The notes: generated from the letters alone by a model not told the origin. A stretch of 64,000 nt of DNA from Sphingomonas sp. 1F27F7B (GCF_005503355.1 NZ_SCMK01000010.1:1-64000); one strand, 5' to 3'; shown: positions 45,617-55,254, numbered from the stretch's first letter. Translations and numbers: made by a program.

Positions 45617-46875
45617 TTTTCCAGCCAGTCCGGGATCTGTTCCGCGCCCATGATCGTCTCGGCGGTGATCCGGCCGGCGACCGTCTCGAAGCGGTCGCCC
45701 GAGACGAGCACCTCGGGCACCAGCGCGCGGCTGTTATAGGTGCTCGCCATGGTCGCGCCATAGGCGCCGGCGCTCTGCAGCACCGCCAGGTCGCCGCTCT
45801 TCACCCGGTCGATCTCGCGATTCTTGAGGAAGACGTCGCTGCTCTCGCAGACCGGGCCGGCGACGTTCGCCACCATCGTCTCGCCATTGGCGGTGACCGA
45901 GGCGAAGCCGTGCCAGGCGTCGTAGAGCGCGACGCGGGCGAGGTCGTTCATCGCGGCGTCGACCACCACCCAGGGATTGGTCACGCCGGGCTTCACCCAC
46001 AGCACTTCGGTAAGCAGCACGCCGGCATTGGCCGAGATGTGGCGGCCCGGTTCGAACATCAGCTCGACGTCCCAGTCCTTGGTGACGCGCGCCACCATCT
46101 CGCCGAACGCGGCCGAGGTCGGCGGCACGTCGCCCGGCTTGTAGGCGACGCCCAGGCCGCCGCCCAGATCGACATGGCTGATCGTGTGGCCCGCGGCGCG
46201 CAGCTCGGTGACGAGCCTGCCGACGCGCTCGAACGCGGCCTCGAGCGGATCCAGGCTCAGCAGCTGGCTGCCGATGTGCACGGCCACACCGCGCAGGTCG
46301 ATGCCCTCGAGCCTGGCCAGCCGGTCGAAGATCGCCGGGGCCTGGTCGATCGGCAGGCCGAACTTGTTCTCGGCCTTGCCGGTCGAGATCTTTTCGTGCG
46401 TGCCGGCATCGACGTCCGGATTGACGCGCAGCGCCGCCGGGGCAGTCATCCCCTTGGACCGTGCGATCTCGGCAAGGACGACGCCTTCTTCCTCGAGCTC
46501 GAGGTTGAACTGGCCGATCCCGGCATCGAGCGCCTGGTGCAGCTCCTTGCGGGTCTTGCCCACGCCCGAGAATACCACGTCGCGCGCCGGGATGCCGGCG
46601 GCCAGCGCGCGCGCCAGCTCGCCGCCCGAAACGACGTCGGCACCGAAGCCTTCATTGGCGAGCAGGCGGAGCACCGCGAGATTCGGATTGGCCTTGACCG
46701 CGAAGGCGACATGGTGCCGGCCGACCGGCTCCAGCCCCTTGCGAAAGGCGCGGGCGGCTTCGCGGAACGCTTCGGTCGAATAGACATAGACTGGCGTACC
46801 GACCTGCTCGGCGATGTGCGCGAGCGGGACATTCTCGGCGTGCAGCGTGCCGCCGATCATTTCGAAATGAGACAC
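45613..46875 (-). CDS. lysA: Diaminopimelate decarboxylase
   Basis: 420 residues. Last step of lysine synthesis, removing CO2 from meso-diaminopimelate with pyridoxal phosphate. The PLP lysine is in HVAFAVKANPNLAVL (Lys61). Other marks are GADVVSGGELARAL, SGVGKTRKEL, HIGSQLL, DLGGGLGVAY, EPGRHISANAG and the catalytic Cys in GPVCESSDVF. The GTG at 46875 restores the family's N-terminus (SHFEMIGGTLHAENVPL). A later ATG (46860) would trim five residues. It lies 19 bp after a small lipoprotein gene. Confidence 0.95.
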   Translation of the reverse strand: MSHFEMIGGTLHAENVPLAHIAEQVGTPVYVYSTEAFREAARAFRKGLEPVGRHHVAFAVKANPNLAVLRLLANEGFGADVVSGGELARALAAGIPARDVVFSGVGKTRKELHQALDAGIGQFNLELEEEGVVLAEIARSKGMTAPAALRVNPDVDAGTHEKISTGKAENKFGLPIDQAPAIFDRLARLEGIDLRGVAVHIGSQLLSLDPLEAAFERVGRLVTELRAAGHTISHVDLGGGLGVAYKPGDVPPTSAAFGEMVARVTKDWDVELMFEPGRHISANAGVLLTEVLWVKPGVTNPWVVVDAAMNDLARVALYDAWHGFASVTANGETMVANVAGPVCESSDVFLKNREIDRVKSGDLAVLQSAGAYGATMASTYNSRALVPEVLVSGDRFETVAGRITAETIMGAEQIPDWLEK

Positions 46876-46894
46876 TGAAAGACTTTCTGTGTGC

Positions 46895-47143
46895 TTAGCG
46901 TGGCGGCAGGTCGAAGGTGTCGCTGCGCCGTTTGTCCGAACTCTGGATGAGATCGTCGCTCCGCGCCGGGCGGGTCTGCGGCGGCGCTCGGAGGAGATCG
47001 TCCGGCGACGGCGTCGCTTTCGCGCCATAGGGCGCGGGAGGCAGCGCGGCCGTCGCCACGGGTTTGAGCGATTCGCGTGCGCCGCAGCTCGCCAGGGCGA
47101 GCCCGCCGATGCATGCGATCGTCAACACCACCAGTCGCTTCAT
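46895..47143 (-). CDS. Small lipoprotein (LptM/LppL-like) upstream of lysA
   Basis: 82 residues with a lipoprotein signal: [20 protein letters not shown], lipobox LASC. The mature part is proline-rich and unstructured ([31 protein letters not shown]). A small lipoprotein at this place, beside lysA, matches LppL/LptM, which helps the LptDE complex mature. The CG...LP start of the mature chain is only loosely like that family. Its start overlaps the end of argH by four bases. Confidence 0.65.
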   Translation of the reverse strand: MKRLVVLTIACIGGLALASCGARESLKPVATAALPPAPYGAKATPSPDDLLRAPPQTRPARSDDLIQSSDKRRSDTFDLPPR

Positions 47144-48519
47144 CGCTCTTCCTCCTGGCGGCGCTTCCTCGCCGCCGCGATCGCCTCGCGCACGCGCCCG
47201 GGCGAAGTGCCGCCGAAGCTCGTCCGGCTCGATACCGAAGCATCGACGCTGAGAACGTCATATACGCGGTCATCGATCCGCGTGTCGATTTCCTTGAGTT
47301 GGGTGATCGATAGCTGATCGAGACGGATCCCCCCGGCTTCCGCCGCCGCCACCGCGCGCCCGGTGATGTGATGCGCCTCGCGGAACGGGACGCCGGCTTC
47401 GCGCACCAGCCAGTCGGCCAGGTCTGTCGCGGTCGAGAAGCCGGCCTCGGCGGCGGCGCGCATCCGGTCGAGCCGGAAGGCCGCGCTCTCGACCATGCCG
47501 GTCATCGCCGCGATCGAGAGGCCGAGCAGGTCATGTGCCTCGAACACCGGCGGCTTGTCGTCCTGCATGTCCTTGGAATAGGCGAGCGGCAGGCCCTTCA
47601 TCGTGATCATCAGCGAGACGAGCGCGCCGGTGATCCGGCCCGAATGGCCGCGCACCAGTTCGGCCGCGTCGGGATTGCGCTTCTGCGGCATGATCGAGCT
47701 GCCGGTCGACCATTGGTCGCTCAGCGAGACGAAGCCGAAGGGCTGGCTGGCCCAGATCACGAACTCCTCGGCCAGCCGGCTGAGGTGGAGCGCAGTCTGG
47801 GCGGCGGCAGTGAGATATTCGATCGCGAAATCGCGGTCCGAGACCGAATCGAGCGAGTTGCGCGTCGGCCCGTCAAAGCCCAGCGCGCGCGCCGTCGCCT
47901 CGCGGTCGAGGTTGAAGCCGGTGCCGGCGAGCGCCGCCGAGCCGAGCGGGCAGAGGTTGAGCCGCGCGCGGGCATCCGCGAGGCGCGAGCGGTCGCGCGC
48001 GAACATCTCGAAATACGCCATCAGGTGATGGCCGAGCGTCACCGGCTGTGCGACCTGGAGGTGCGTGAAGCCCGGCATCACGCTGTCGGCATGTTCCTCG
48101 GCGCGGGCGAGCAGCGCGTCCTGCAGCGCGCCGAGCGCGGCCTCGGCCTGGTCGATCGCGTCGCGCACCCACAGGCGGAAGTCGGTCGCCACTTGGTCGT
48201 TGCGCGAGCGGGCGGTGTGGAGGCGGCCGGCGACCGCGCCGATCTTCCCGGCCAGCCGCGATTCGGCGAGCATGTGGATGTCCTCGAGCGCCAGGTCCTC
48301 GGGCACCCCTTCGGCTTCGAACTCGGCCGCCACCTGGTCGAGCCCGGCATGGATCGCCGCCGCGTCCTCGGCGGCGACGATGCCCTGCGCGCCCAGCATG
48401 GTCACATGCGCCTGGCTGCCGCGCAGGTCCTGGCGCCACATCCGCTTGTCGAAGGGGATGGATGCGTTAATCTCGCGCATCACCGCGGACGGGCCTTCGG
48501 CGAAGCGCCCGCCCCACAT
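47140..48519 (-). CDS. argH: Argininosuccinate lyase
   Basis: 459 residues, full length. It cleaves argininosuccinate into arginine and fumarate. It starts [11 protein letters not shown] and holds [35 protein letters not shown] and the signature loop [18 protein letters not shown] with the catalytic Ser. The ATG at 48519 is paired base-for-base with the ATG of the divergent tlpA in the palindrome CATG, so any promoter must lie inside tlpA. It leads the argH-lipoprotein-lysA-siroheme-corA run. Confidence 0.95.
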   Translation of the reverse strand: MWGGRFAEGPSAVMREINASIPFDKRMWRQDLRGSQAHVTMLGAQGIVAAEDAAAIHAGLDQVAAEFEAEGVPEDLALEDIHMLAESRLAGKIGAVAGRLHTARSRNDQVATDFRLWVRDAIDQAEAALGALQDALLARAEEHADSVMPGFTHLQVAQPVTLGHHLMAYFEMFARDRSRLADARARLNLCPLGSAALAGTGFNLDREATARALGFDGPTRNSLDSVSDRDFAIEYLTAAAQTALHLSRLAEEFVIWASQPFGFVSLSDQWSTGSSIMPQKRNPDAAELVRGHSGRITGALVSLMITMKGLPLAYSKDMQDDKPPVFEAHDLLGLSIAAMTGMVESAAFRLDRMRAAAEAGFSTATDLADWLVREAGVPFREAHHITGRAVAAAEAGGIRLDQLSITQLKEIDTRIDDRVYDVLSVDASVSSRTSFGGTSPGRVREAIAAARKRRQEEER

Positions 48520-49102
48520 GGCATTGGAGCTGTCCTTGCGCTCGGCTATCTCACTTCTCCTGCTCGGCACCCTGATGATCGCGGGGTGCGATAAGCGCTC
48601 CGGGCCCGGAAGCCAAGCAAACGAAACTATGCCGGCGGGCAACGCCGCTGCGTCGATGCCGCCCCGCGCGGTCGATCGCTCGCACAAGGGCGAGGCGGCA
48701 CCGGCCTTCGCCTTTCTCGACCCCGGCGGCAGGAAGACCACGCTCGCCGCGTTCAGGGGCAAGCCGGTGCTGCTCAATCTCTGGGCGACCTGGTGCATCC
48801 CCTGCCGCGCCGAAATGCCGACGCTCGATGCGCTGGCGGGGCGGAAGGGCGCGGCGCTGCCGGTGATCACGCTCAGCCAGGACATGAAGGGCCGCGAACT
48901 GGTCGATCCCTATTTCGCCAGGTCCGGGTTCAGGCATCTCAAGCCCTGGACCGATCCGGACATGGCCTTCAGCCTCGGCATGAACGCCAATTTGCCGACC
49001 ACCATCCTTTATGACGCGGCGGGCAGGGAAGTCTGGCGCGTCTCGGGCGAGATGGACTGGGCGGGCGCCAAGGCCGCCGCGCTGCTGGGCGAAGCCGCGT
49101 GA
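48518..49102 (+). CDS. tlpA: TlpA-type thioredoxin lipoprotein
   Basis: 194 residues. Signal helix [17 protein letters not shown] with the lipobox IAGC, then a linker and a TlpA/thioredoxin domain: [22 protein letters not shown] with active site [15 protein letters not shown], and [13 protein letters not shown] with the cis-Pro. It should reduce disulfides in the periplasm, for example for cytochrome c or cytochrome oxidase maturation. The start codon overlaps that of argH on the other strand. In-frame TTG codons 6 and 18 bases further in are alternatives. It overlaps rutB by four bases. Confidence 0.85.
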   Translation: MALELSLRSAISLLLLGTLMIAGCDKRSGPGSQANETMPAGNAAASMPPRAVDRSHKGEAAPAFAFLDPGGRKTTLAAFRGKPVLLNLWATWCIPCRAEMPTLDALAGRKGAALPVITLSQDMKGRELVDPYFARSGFRHLKPWTDPDMAFSLGMNANLPTTILYDAAGREVWRVSGEMDWAGAKAAALLGEAA

Positions 49103-49824
49103 CGGAAGCCTCGGTCGGCCGCGACCTGAGCGGTCCGCGCATCGTCACGCTGCCTGCCCGGCCGGAGCCGATCCGGGTCAGCGCCGACGAGACGGCGATC
49201 GTCGTGATCGACATGCAGAACGCCTATGCCTCGCCCGGCGGCTATGTCGACCAGGCGGGGTTCGACATCACCGGCTCGGCGGGGACGATTCACAAGATCG
49301 CCGCGGTGCTCGACACGGCAAGGGCGGCGGGCATGCCGGTCGTCTATCTCCAGAACGGCTGGGATCCGGACTATGTCGAGGCCGGCGGTCCGGGCTCGCC
49401 CAACTGGCACAAGTCCAATGCGCTGAAGACCATGCGCGCGCGGCCCGAACTCCAGGGCAAGCTGCTCGCCCGTGGCACCTGGGACTATGAACTGGTCGAT
49501 GCGCTGGCGCCCAGGCCCGGCGACATCCGCCTCCACAAGACGCGCTACAGCGCCTTCTTCAACTCGCAGCTCGATTCGACGCTGCGCGCGCGCGGCATCC
49601 GCAACATCGTCTTTGTCGGCATCGCCACCAATGTCTGCGTCGAGAGCACGCTGCGCGACGGCTTCCACCTGGAATATTTCGGGGTGATGCTGGAGGATGC
49701 GACACATCACCTGGGGCCGCCGATGATGCAGGAAGCCACGGTCTACAATGTCGAGAAGTTCTTCGGCTGGGTCTCGACCACCGCCGATTTCTGCGGCAGC
49801 TTCGGCCAGTTGCCCAGGGAGTAA
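49099..49824 (+). CDS. rutB: Ureidoacrylate amidohydrolase RutB
   Basis: 241 residues, isochorismatase-like cysteine hydrolase. The triad residues are visible: Asp in [17 protein letters not shown], Lys in [14 protein letters not shown], and Cys in [20 protein letters not shown]. It splits the ring-opening product (ureidoacrylate) of RutA. The GTG start overlaps the tlpA stop (GTGA). The four rut genes follow one another without gaps. Confidence 0.92.
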   Translation: MTEASVGRDLSGPRIVTLPARPEPIRVSADETAIVVIDMQNAYASPGGYVDQAGFDITGSAGTIHKIAAVLDTARAAGMPVVYLQNGWDPDYVEAGGPGSPNWHKSNALKTMRARPELQGKLLARGTWDYELVDALAPRPGDIRLHKTRYSAFFNSQLDSTLRARGIRNIVFVGIATNVCVESTLRDGFHLEYFGVMLEDATHHLGPPMMQEATVYNVEKFFGWVSTTADFCGSFGQLPRE

Positions 49825-49829
49825 GCGCG

Positions 49830-50213
49830 ATGCCGTTCGAGCCGATCAATCCGCCGCAGTTCCCCACCCCGATCGCACCCTATTCGGCCGGGGCGAAGGC
49901 CGGGAACACCGTCTATGTCTCGGGCGTGCTGGCGCTGGGCGAAGGGGGCATCGTGCTCCATGTCGGCGACGCCGCCGGCCAGACCCGCCATATCCTCGAA
50001 GTGATCAGAACCACGCTGGAGGCCGCCGGGGCAACGCTGGAGGACGTGGCGATGAACCACATCTTCCTCAAGGACTTCACCGACTATCCCGTCTTCAATC
50101 AGGTCTATGCGGAATATTTCCCCGGCGCCAAGCCGGCGCGCTACTGCGTCAAGGCCGAGCTGGTGAAGCCCGATTGCCTGGTCGAGATCGCCTCGGTAGC
50201 GCATATCGGCTGA
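49830..50213 (+). CDS. rutC: RutC, 3-aminoacrylate deaminase family (RidA-like)
   Basis: 127 residues of the YjgF/YER057c/UK114 family. It has PIAPYSAGAKAGNTVYVSGVLALG, the trimer-interface LEAAGATLEDVAMNHIFLKDF and the arginine of PGAKPARYCVKAELVKPDCLVEI (seen in parts). It helps clear 3-aminoacrylate in the Rut pathway. The stop shares a base with the rutD start. Confidence 0.92.
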   Translation: MPFEPINPPQFPTPIAPYSAGAKAGNTVYVSGVLALGEGGIVLHVGDAAGQTRHILEVIRTTLEAAGATLEDVAMNHIFLKDFTDYPVFNQVYAEYFPGAKPARYCVKAELVKPDCLVEIASVAHIG

Positions 50214-50992
50214 TGGAGGCGGGGGGCCTCTATTACGAGGAACATGGCGCGGCGGGTGCACCGCCGCTGATCCTTTCCGCCGGCATGGGCGGATCGGGCA
50301 AGTACTGGCTGCCCAACCTGCCCGAACTGGCGGCGCGCTTCCGCGTCATCCTCTACGATCATCGGGGCACCGGCCGATCCGACCGGACGGTCACGCCGCG
50401 CATCGAGAGCATCGGCGACGATATCCGCCTGCTGATGGACGCGCTCGGCATCGAGAAGGCCTCGATCCTCGGCCATGCGATCGGCGGGATGGGTGGGCTG
50501 CACCTGGCGCTGGACGCACCGGAGCGGGTCGACAGGCTGGTCGTGGTCAATGGCTGGGGCCGGCTCGATCCCTATACCGCGCGGTGCTTCGATGCCCGGC
50601 TGGCGCTGCTGCGCGCCTATGGTCCTCGCGAATATGTCCACGCCCAGCCGATCTTCCTGTTCCCACCGCAATGGACGTCGGAGCATCATGTCCAGCTCGA
50701 AGAGGAAGAGGATCATCAGGTTGCGGCGTTCCCAAGGGAAATGATCGAAGCGCGAATCCTGGAGGCCGTTCGGTTCGACCTGATCGACCGGCTTGCGGCA
50801 ATGCCGCTCGCCACGCCCGTGCTCCTGCTCGCCAGCGACGACGACGCGCTCGTCCCGCCGTCCTGTTCGGGAGAGCTTGCGCAAGTCATTCCACGGGCGC
50901 AACTTGTCCGGATGCCTTGGGGAGGACACGCCTGCAACGTGACCGATCCGCCGGGCTTCGAAGCCCGGGTGCTCGCATTTCTGGGGAGCTAA
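50213..50992 (+). CDS. rutD: RutD, alpha/beta hydrolase of pyrimidine breakdown
   Basis: 259 residues. Alpha/beta hydrolase fold with ILSAGMGGSGKYWLPNL (oxyanion region), YDHRGTGRSDR and the nucleophile elbow ILGHAIGGMGGLHLAL, where the usual serine (GxSxG) is alanine (GHAIGG), a feature shared by RutD proteins. The final His is in PWGGHACNVTDP. RutD speeds removal of malonic semialdehyde precursors. Starts inside the rutC stop (TGATG). Confidence 0.88.
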   Translation: MEAGGLYYEEHGAAGAPPLILSAGMGGSGKYWLPNLPELAARFRVILYDHRGTGRSDRTVTPRIESIGDDIRLLMDALGIEKASILGHAIGGMGGLHLALDAPERVDRLVVVNGWGRLDPYTARCFDARLALLRAYGPREYVHAQPIFLFPPQWTSEHHVQLEEEEDHQVAAFPREMIEARILEAVRFDLIDRLAAMPLATPVLLLASDDDALVPPSCSGELAQVIPRAQLVRMPWGGHACNVTDPPGFEARVLAFLGS

Positions 50993-50995
50993 CAC

Positions 50996-52060
50996 ATGGA
51001 AGTCGGCGTCTTCGTTCCCATCAACAACAATGGCTGGCTGATCAGCGAGAACGCGCCGCAGTACATGCCGAGCTTCGATCTCAACAAGGAGATCGCGCTC
51101 CGGGCCGAGAAGCACGGCCTGGATTTCCTGCTCTCGATGATCAAGCTGCGCGGCTTTGGCGGCAAGACCGAGTTCTGGGAATATGGGCTGGAGAGCTTCA
51201 CGCTGATGGCCGGCCTCGCCGCCGTCACCGAGAAGATCAAGATCTACGCCACTTGCCCCACGCTGGTCATCCCGCCGGCCTTTGCCGCGCGCATGTGCAA
51301 CACGATCGATTCGATCAGCCATGGCCGTTTCGGGCTCAACCTGATCACCGGCTGGCAGCGCCCCGAATATAGCCAGATGGGGCTGTGGCCGGGCGACGAG
51401 CATTTCCGCAACCGCTACCAGATGCTCGGCGAATATGCCCAGATCCTGCGCGAGCTGTGGGAAACCGGCCGCAGCGATCTCAGGGGCGAATATTACCAGA
51501 TGGACGATTGCCTCGTCCGCCCCACTCCCCAGGGCGAGATGAAGATCATCTGCGCCGGCTCGTCGGACGAGGGCCTCGCCTTCTCGGCCAGATGGGCGGA
51601 CTATGCCTTTTGCCTGGGCAAGGGCGTCAACACGCCCACCGCCTTCGCCTTCAACAACGAGCGGCTGGCCGCCGCCACTGCGAAGACCGGGCGCGAGGTG
51701 AAGGTGTTCGTGCTCGTCATGGTGATCGCCGACGAGACCGACGAGGCGGCGATGGCCAAGTGGAAGTCGTACAATGACGGCGTCGATATCGACGCGATCC
51801 GGTGGCTGATGGACCAGGGCGCGGCCGACAAGAACAACCCCACGACCAACGTCCGCCAGCTCGCGGCGCCCGAGGGGGCGGTGAACATCAACATGGGTAC
51901 GCTGGTGGGCAGCTATGCGAGCGTGGCGCGCATGCTCGACGAGATGGCCGCAGTCCCGAACACGGGCGGGGTGCTGCTCACCTTCGACGATTTCCTGGAG
52001 GGCGTGGAAAATTTCGGCACCCGCATCCAGCCACTGATGAGGAGCCGCGCGGGGCGCTGA
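50996..52060 (+). CDS. rutA: RutA, FMN-dependent pyrimidine monooxygenase
   Basis: 354 residues, luciferase-like TIM barrel. It starts [17 protein letters not shown] and has [52 protein letters not shown] and the C-terminal [18 protein letters not shown] (pieces shown). RutA opens the uracil ring between N3 and C4 using reduced FMN and O2. Here it is last (B-C-D-A) rather than first as in E. coli. The reductase RutF is not in the cluster. Confidence 0.93.
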   Translation: MEVGVFVPINNNGWLISENAPQYMPSFDLNKEIALRAEKHGLDFLLSMIKLRGFGGKTEFWEYGLESFTLMAGLAAVTEKIKIYATCPTLVIPPAFAARMCNTIDSISHGRFGLNLITGWQRPEYSQMGLWPGDEHFRNRYQMLGEYAQILRELWETGRSDLRGEYYQMDDCLVRPTPQGEMKIICAGSSDEGLAFSARWADYAFCLGKGVNTPTAFAFNNERLAAATAKTGREVKVFVLVMVIADETDEAAMAKWKSYNDGVDIDAIRWLMDQGAADKNNPTTNVRQLAAPEGAVNINMGTLVGSYASVARMLDEMAAVPNTGGVLLTFDDFLEGVENFGTRIQPLMRSRAGR

Positions 52061-52147
52061 GCCGGAAAGTGCAGCCTTTCCGATGTTCGGTCGTTTCGCT
52101 GTCGGGCCAATGGGGACGAAGACCTCCCTCAAAGCCGGAGAGAAAGC

Positions 52148-52744
52148 ATGAAGAAGCTGACTTCCCTCGCCGCATTGGCGATTCTCCTCGCACCACCGCT
52201 TGCCGAAGCGCAGCAGCAGCGTCCCGGCGACCGTGGCGACCGCCAGGATCGTCCGGATCGTCCGGGCCGTCCGGATCGCCCTGGCCAACCGGGTCAGCGT
52301 CCGCCTTCGGGCGGCCCCGGCGGCCCGGGGCGCCCCGATCCGGGCCAGCCGGGCGTTCGTCCGCCCGGACCCGGTCCGTCGCAGCCCGGCCGCCCCGGGA
52401 CGCGTCCGCCCGCTCCCCGGCCGCCGGTGGCGCGTCCGCCCGCGCCGCGGCCCCCGATCGCGCGCCCGCCGCATCGGCCGGGCATCGGCCGCCCGCCCAA
52501 TTTCCGGCCGATCCATCGCCCGCCCTTCGCCTATCCACGCGGCTATCGCTATCAGCGCTGGTCGATCGGCGGGCTGCTGCCGCTGATCTTCCTGTCGAAC
52601 AGCTATTATTATGACGGCTGGTACGACATGGGCCTGGGCGCGCCGCCTCCGGGCTATCGCTGGGTGCGCTATGGGCCGGATCTGCTGCTGGTCAACGTGC
52701 GTAGCCGCCGGGTGGTCGACGTGATCTACGGCGCCTTCTATTGA
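52148..52744 (+). CDS. RcnB-family secreted protein with Pro/Arg-rich middle
   Basis: 198 residues. Signal peptide MKKLTSLAALAILLAPPLAEA, then ~100 residues of Arg/Pro/Gly repeats (RPDRPGRPDRPGQPGQ; PAPRPPVARPPAPRPP), and a C-terminal RcnB-like domain (PPPGYRWVRYGPDLLLVNVRSRRVVDVIY). RcnB relatives influence nickel/cobalt handling, but many sphingomonad members are uncharacterised. The ribosome site is GGAG. It stands alone after rutA. Confidence 0.75.
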   Translation: MKKLTSLAALAILLAPPLAEAQQQRPGDRGDRQDRPDRPGRPDRPGQPGQRPPSGGPGGPGRPDPGQPGVRPPGPGPSQPGRPGTRPPAPRPPVARPPAPRPPIARPPHRPGIGRPPNFRPIHRPPFAYPRGYRYQRWSIGGLLPLIFLSNSYYYDGWYDMGLGAPPPGYRWVRYGPDLLLVNVRSRRVVDVIYGAFY

Positions 52745-52878
52745 TCGCGGAGGACGCGGTCCGGCCCCGGATCGCGTCCTTCCGCCCTTTCCCGGTGCAG
52801 TTGCCGGCCCCGACCGATCCGGCGCGGCACCGTCGCGCCCGCCCGGAACCGGGCTCTCCCGATTTGATGAGAGAAAGT

Positions 52879-52952
52879 TGGATGCCCCGTGAGGATTCGA
52901 ACCTCAATTAACGGAGTCAGAGTCCGTGGTCTTACCTTTAGACGACGGGGCA
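52879..52952 (-). tRNA. tRNA-Gln (anticodon CUG), CCA encoded
   Basis: Minus strand: acceptor TGCCCCG pairs with CGGGGCA, then T and an encoded CCA (TGG at 52879-52881). The anticodon arm ACGGA-CTCTGAC-TCCGT has anticodon CTG, which reads CAG glutamine codons. The T arm is GAGGTTCGAATCCTC. The TCTAAAGGTAAGA D arm is normal for tRNA-Gln. Confidence 0.94.
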
Positions 52953-53110
52953 TCACGCGGCATCACAGCCGGCAGGCGGCGCGCAATAGGGCGGCTGCGC
53001 GGCGCTGTCAACGGGCCCGCCTTGCCCCCGCCGCCGGTCTCGGCTAGCCTCGCTTCCAAGCACCGGCGGCGAAAAAGCCGTGACGGAACAGAACATAAGC
53101 GAGTGATACG

Positions 53111-54163
53111 ATGGGGGATGGCACCGCCAATATGCCCCGCGGCCGTGGTTCCGGAAAAATCCGGAGGGCAGCGCCGCCCATGGAGCGGCCGATCCGCGGC
53201 CGGCCGGGTGAAGCGCGCCACTATGCCGCGCTGGACCTCGGCACCAACAATTGCCGCCTGCTGATCGCCCGCCCACAGGGGTCGGGCTTTGCGGTGGTCG
53301 ACGCCTTTTCGCGCATCGTCCGCCTGGGCGAGGGGCTGGCCACCAGCGGCAAGCTCTCCGACGCGGCGATCGAGCGCACGATCGCCGCGCTGCGGATCTG
53401 CGCGGAGAAGCTGAAGCGCCGTCACGTGATCCTCGCCCGCTCGGTGGCGACCGAAGCCTGTCGCCAGGCCTCGAACGGCGCCGAGTTCATCGAGCGCGTC
53501 TATCGCGAGACCGGCATCGCGCTCGACATCATCACTGCCGAGGAAGAGGCGCGGCTCGCCGTGCTGGGGTGCCACGCGCTGCTCGAGCCCGGCGACGGCC
53601 CGGCCCTGGTGTTCGACATCGGCGGCGGCTCGACCGAGCTGGTGCTGGTCGATTCGCGCGGCGAAGCGCCCCGCATCCTCGACTGGCACAGCGCGCCATG
53701 GGGGGTCGTGTCGCTGACCGAGGCATCGGGGAGCGCCGCGACCGCCGAGGAGCGCGCCGCGCTCTATGCGCGCATGCGTGCCCGCGTGGCGGAGAGCTTC
53801 GCGCCCTTTGCGAGACGCCTGCGCACCCCGCGCGGCACGCGGCGGCTGCTCGGCACCTCGGGCACCGTCACCACGCTCGCCAGCGTGCATCTGGGCCTTG
53901 CGGCCTATGACCGGTCGGTGGTCGACGGGCTGATCGTTCCCGCGCCCGCGATGCGCGAGGTGAGCCAGCGCATCGCGGGGATGAGCATGGCCGAGCGCAG
54001 CCAGGTGCCCTGTATCGGCTCGGAGCGCGCGGACCTGGTCGTCGCCGGCTGCGCTATCCTCGAGACGATTCTCGATCTATGGCCGGCCGAACGGCTGGGC
54101 ATCGCCGATCGCGGCATCCGCGAGGGCATCCTGCGCCGCCTGATCAACGGGAGAATCCTGTGA
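53111..54163 (+). CDS. Ppx/GppA phosphatase family protein
   Basis: 350 residues. The ASKHA-fold phosphate loops are ALDLGTNNCRLLIA and VFDIGGGSTELVLVD, and RSVATEACRQASNG is the family's central motif. The family hydrolyses polyphosphate or (p)ppGpp. This version lacks the large C-terminal HD domain of E. coli Ppx, so it is the short type; polyphosphatase versus GppA activity cannot be told. It precedes rlmE by 52 bp. Confidence 0.88.
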   Translation: MGDGTANMPRGRGSGKIRRAAPPMERPIRGRPGEARHYAALDLGTNNCRLLIARPQGSGFAVVDAFSRIVRLGEGLATSGKLSDAAIERTIAALRICAEKLKRRHVILARSVATEACRQASNGAEFIERVYRETGIALDIITAEEEARLAVLGCHALLEPGDGPALVFDIGGGSTELVLVDSRGEAPRILDWHSAPWGVVSLTEASGSAATAEERAALYARMRARVAESFAPFARRLRTPRGTRRLLGTSGTVTTLASVHLGLAAYDRSVVDGLIVPAPAMREVSQRIAGMSMAERSQVPCIGSERADLVVAGCAILETILDLWPAERLGIADRGIREGILRRLINGRIL

Positions 54164-54215
54164 CGTTTTCCGTTGACGGTGCCAGGATGCGCACCGGGGC
54201 AATAGGAATGAAGAT

Positions 54216-54902
54216 ATGAGCAGAGGCGGCGGACGCGGCCATACCCGCGTGCTGACGGCGAAGCGTCGCACCCCGCAATCGACGCGCTGGCTCGAACGCC
54301 AGCTCAACGATCCCTATGTCAAGCGCGCCAAGGCGGAGGGCTATCGCAGCCGGGCGGCCTACAAGCTGATCGAGCTCGACGAGAAGTTCGGCTTTCTGAA
54401 GGGCAAGAAGCGCGTGCTCGACCTGGGGATCGCCCCGGGCGGCTGGACGCAGGTGGTGCGCCGGCGCCTGCCCAAGGCCCCGGTGGTGGGCATCGACCTG
54501 CTGCCTGTCGATCCGATCGACGGCGCGGTGATCCTGCAGATGGACTTCATGGACGATGCCGCCCCCGATCGGTTGATCGAGGAACTGGGCGGCATGCCCG
54601 ACCTGATCGTGTCGGACATGGCGGCCAACACCGTCGGCCATCCGCAGACCGACGCGCTCAGGACCATGGGCCTGGTCGAGACCGCGCTCGATTTCGCGAT
54701 CCAGGTGCTCGAGCCGGGCGGCGATTTCGTCGCCAAGGTGTTCGCGGGCGGCGCCGATTCGGCGCTGGTCGCGGAGATGAAGCGCAACTTCGCCACGGTG
54801 AAGCACGCCAAGCCGCCGTCGAGCCGCAAGGGCTCGGTGGAATGGTTCGTGGTGGCGCAGGGCTTCAAGGGGCGGGCCAGGGCCGCTCCGGCGGAGGAAT
54901 GA
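54216..54902 (+). CDS. rlmE: 23S rRNA (uridine-2552-2'-O) methyltransferase RlmE
   Basis: 228 residues. It 2'-O-methylates U2552 in the peptidyl-transferase centre. The catalytic Lys-Asp-Lys-Glu set appears in order: YRSRAAYKLIELDEKF, VSDMAANTVG, FVAKVFAGG and SSRKGSVEWFVVAQGF. The AdoMet loop is VLDLGIAPGGWTQVV. The basic N-terminus (SRGGGRGHTRVLTAKRR) should bind rRNA. The stop overlaps the next start by ATGA. Confidence 0.95.
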   Translation: MSRGGGRGHTRVLTAKRRTPQSTRWLERQLNDPYVKRAKAEGYRSRAAYKLIELDEKFGFLKGKKRVLDLGIAPGGWTQVVRRRLPKAPVVGIDLLPVDPIDGAVILQMDFMDDAAPDRLIEELGGMPDLIVSDMAANTVGHPQTDALRTMGLVETALDFAIQVLEPGGDFVAKVFAGGADSALVAEMKRNFATVKHAKPPSSRKGSVEWFVVAQGFKGRARAAPAEE

Positions 54903-55186
54903 TCGTCGACCTGCTCCGGGCGGCGGTGATCCTGGCGCTTGGGCTCAAGGTGATCGCGACGCTGATCCTGCTTGCCCGCCCACCCGAAACGCGCCTGGCC
55001 GACCGGCGGGGTCGGTCGCTGTGGCGGCTGGCCAAGATCGCGCCGATCCTCGCCGTGCCGGACCTGATCGCAATTGCCTGGATCGAGAATGACCGCGCCG
55101 GGCTATGGGCCTATCCGCTGCTGATGGTCTTCGTGCTCGTCGCGGTGCCGATCACGGTCTGGCGTCGTTCCGGGCGCAGCGCATAG
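54899..55186 (+). CDS. Small membrane protein coupled to rlmE, unknown function
   Basis: 95 residues, about three hydrophobic segments (IVDLLRAAVILALGLKVIATLILLA, APILAVPDLIAIAWI, AYPLLMVFVLVAVPITVW), basic between them. No family recognised. The ATG overlaps the rlmE stop by four bases, with GGAGG just upstream, so it is translated after rlmE. It is followed by a strong bidirectional terminator. Confidence 0.6.
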   Translation: MIVDLLRAAVILALGLKVIATLILLARPPETRLADRRGRSLWRLAKIAPILAVPDLIAIAWIENDRAGLWAYPLLMVFVLVAVPITVWRRSGRSA

Positions 55187-55190
55187 CCGA

Positions 55191-55234
55191 ATGGCAAAGG
55201 GGCCCCGGAATCGCTTCCGGGGCCCCTTTGCCAT
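55191..55234. terminator. Bidirectional terminator between the rlmE operon and rpoZ
   Basis: 20-bp perfect arms, ATGGCAAAGGGGCCCCGGAA (55191-55210) and its complement (55215-55234), with a TCGC loop, lie between the converging small membrane-protein gene and rpoZ. The CAAAGG/CCTTTG ends near the base of the stem give short A and T stretches for both directions. Confidence 0.75.
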
Positions 55235-55254
55235 GGGGTCAGCGATTCGCCGGC

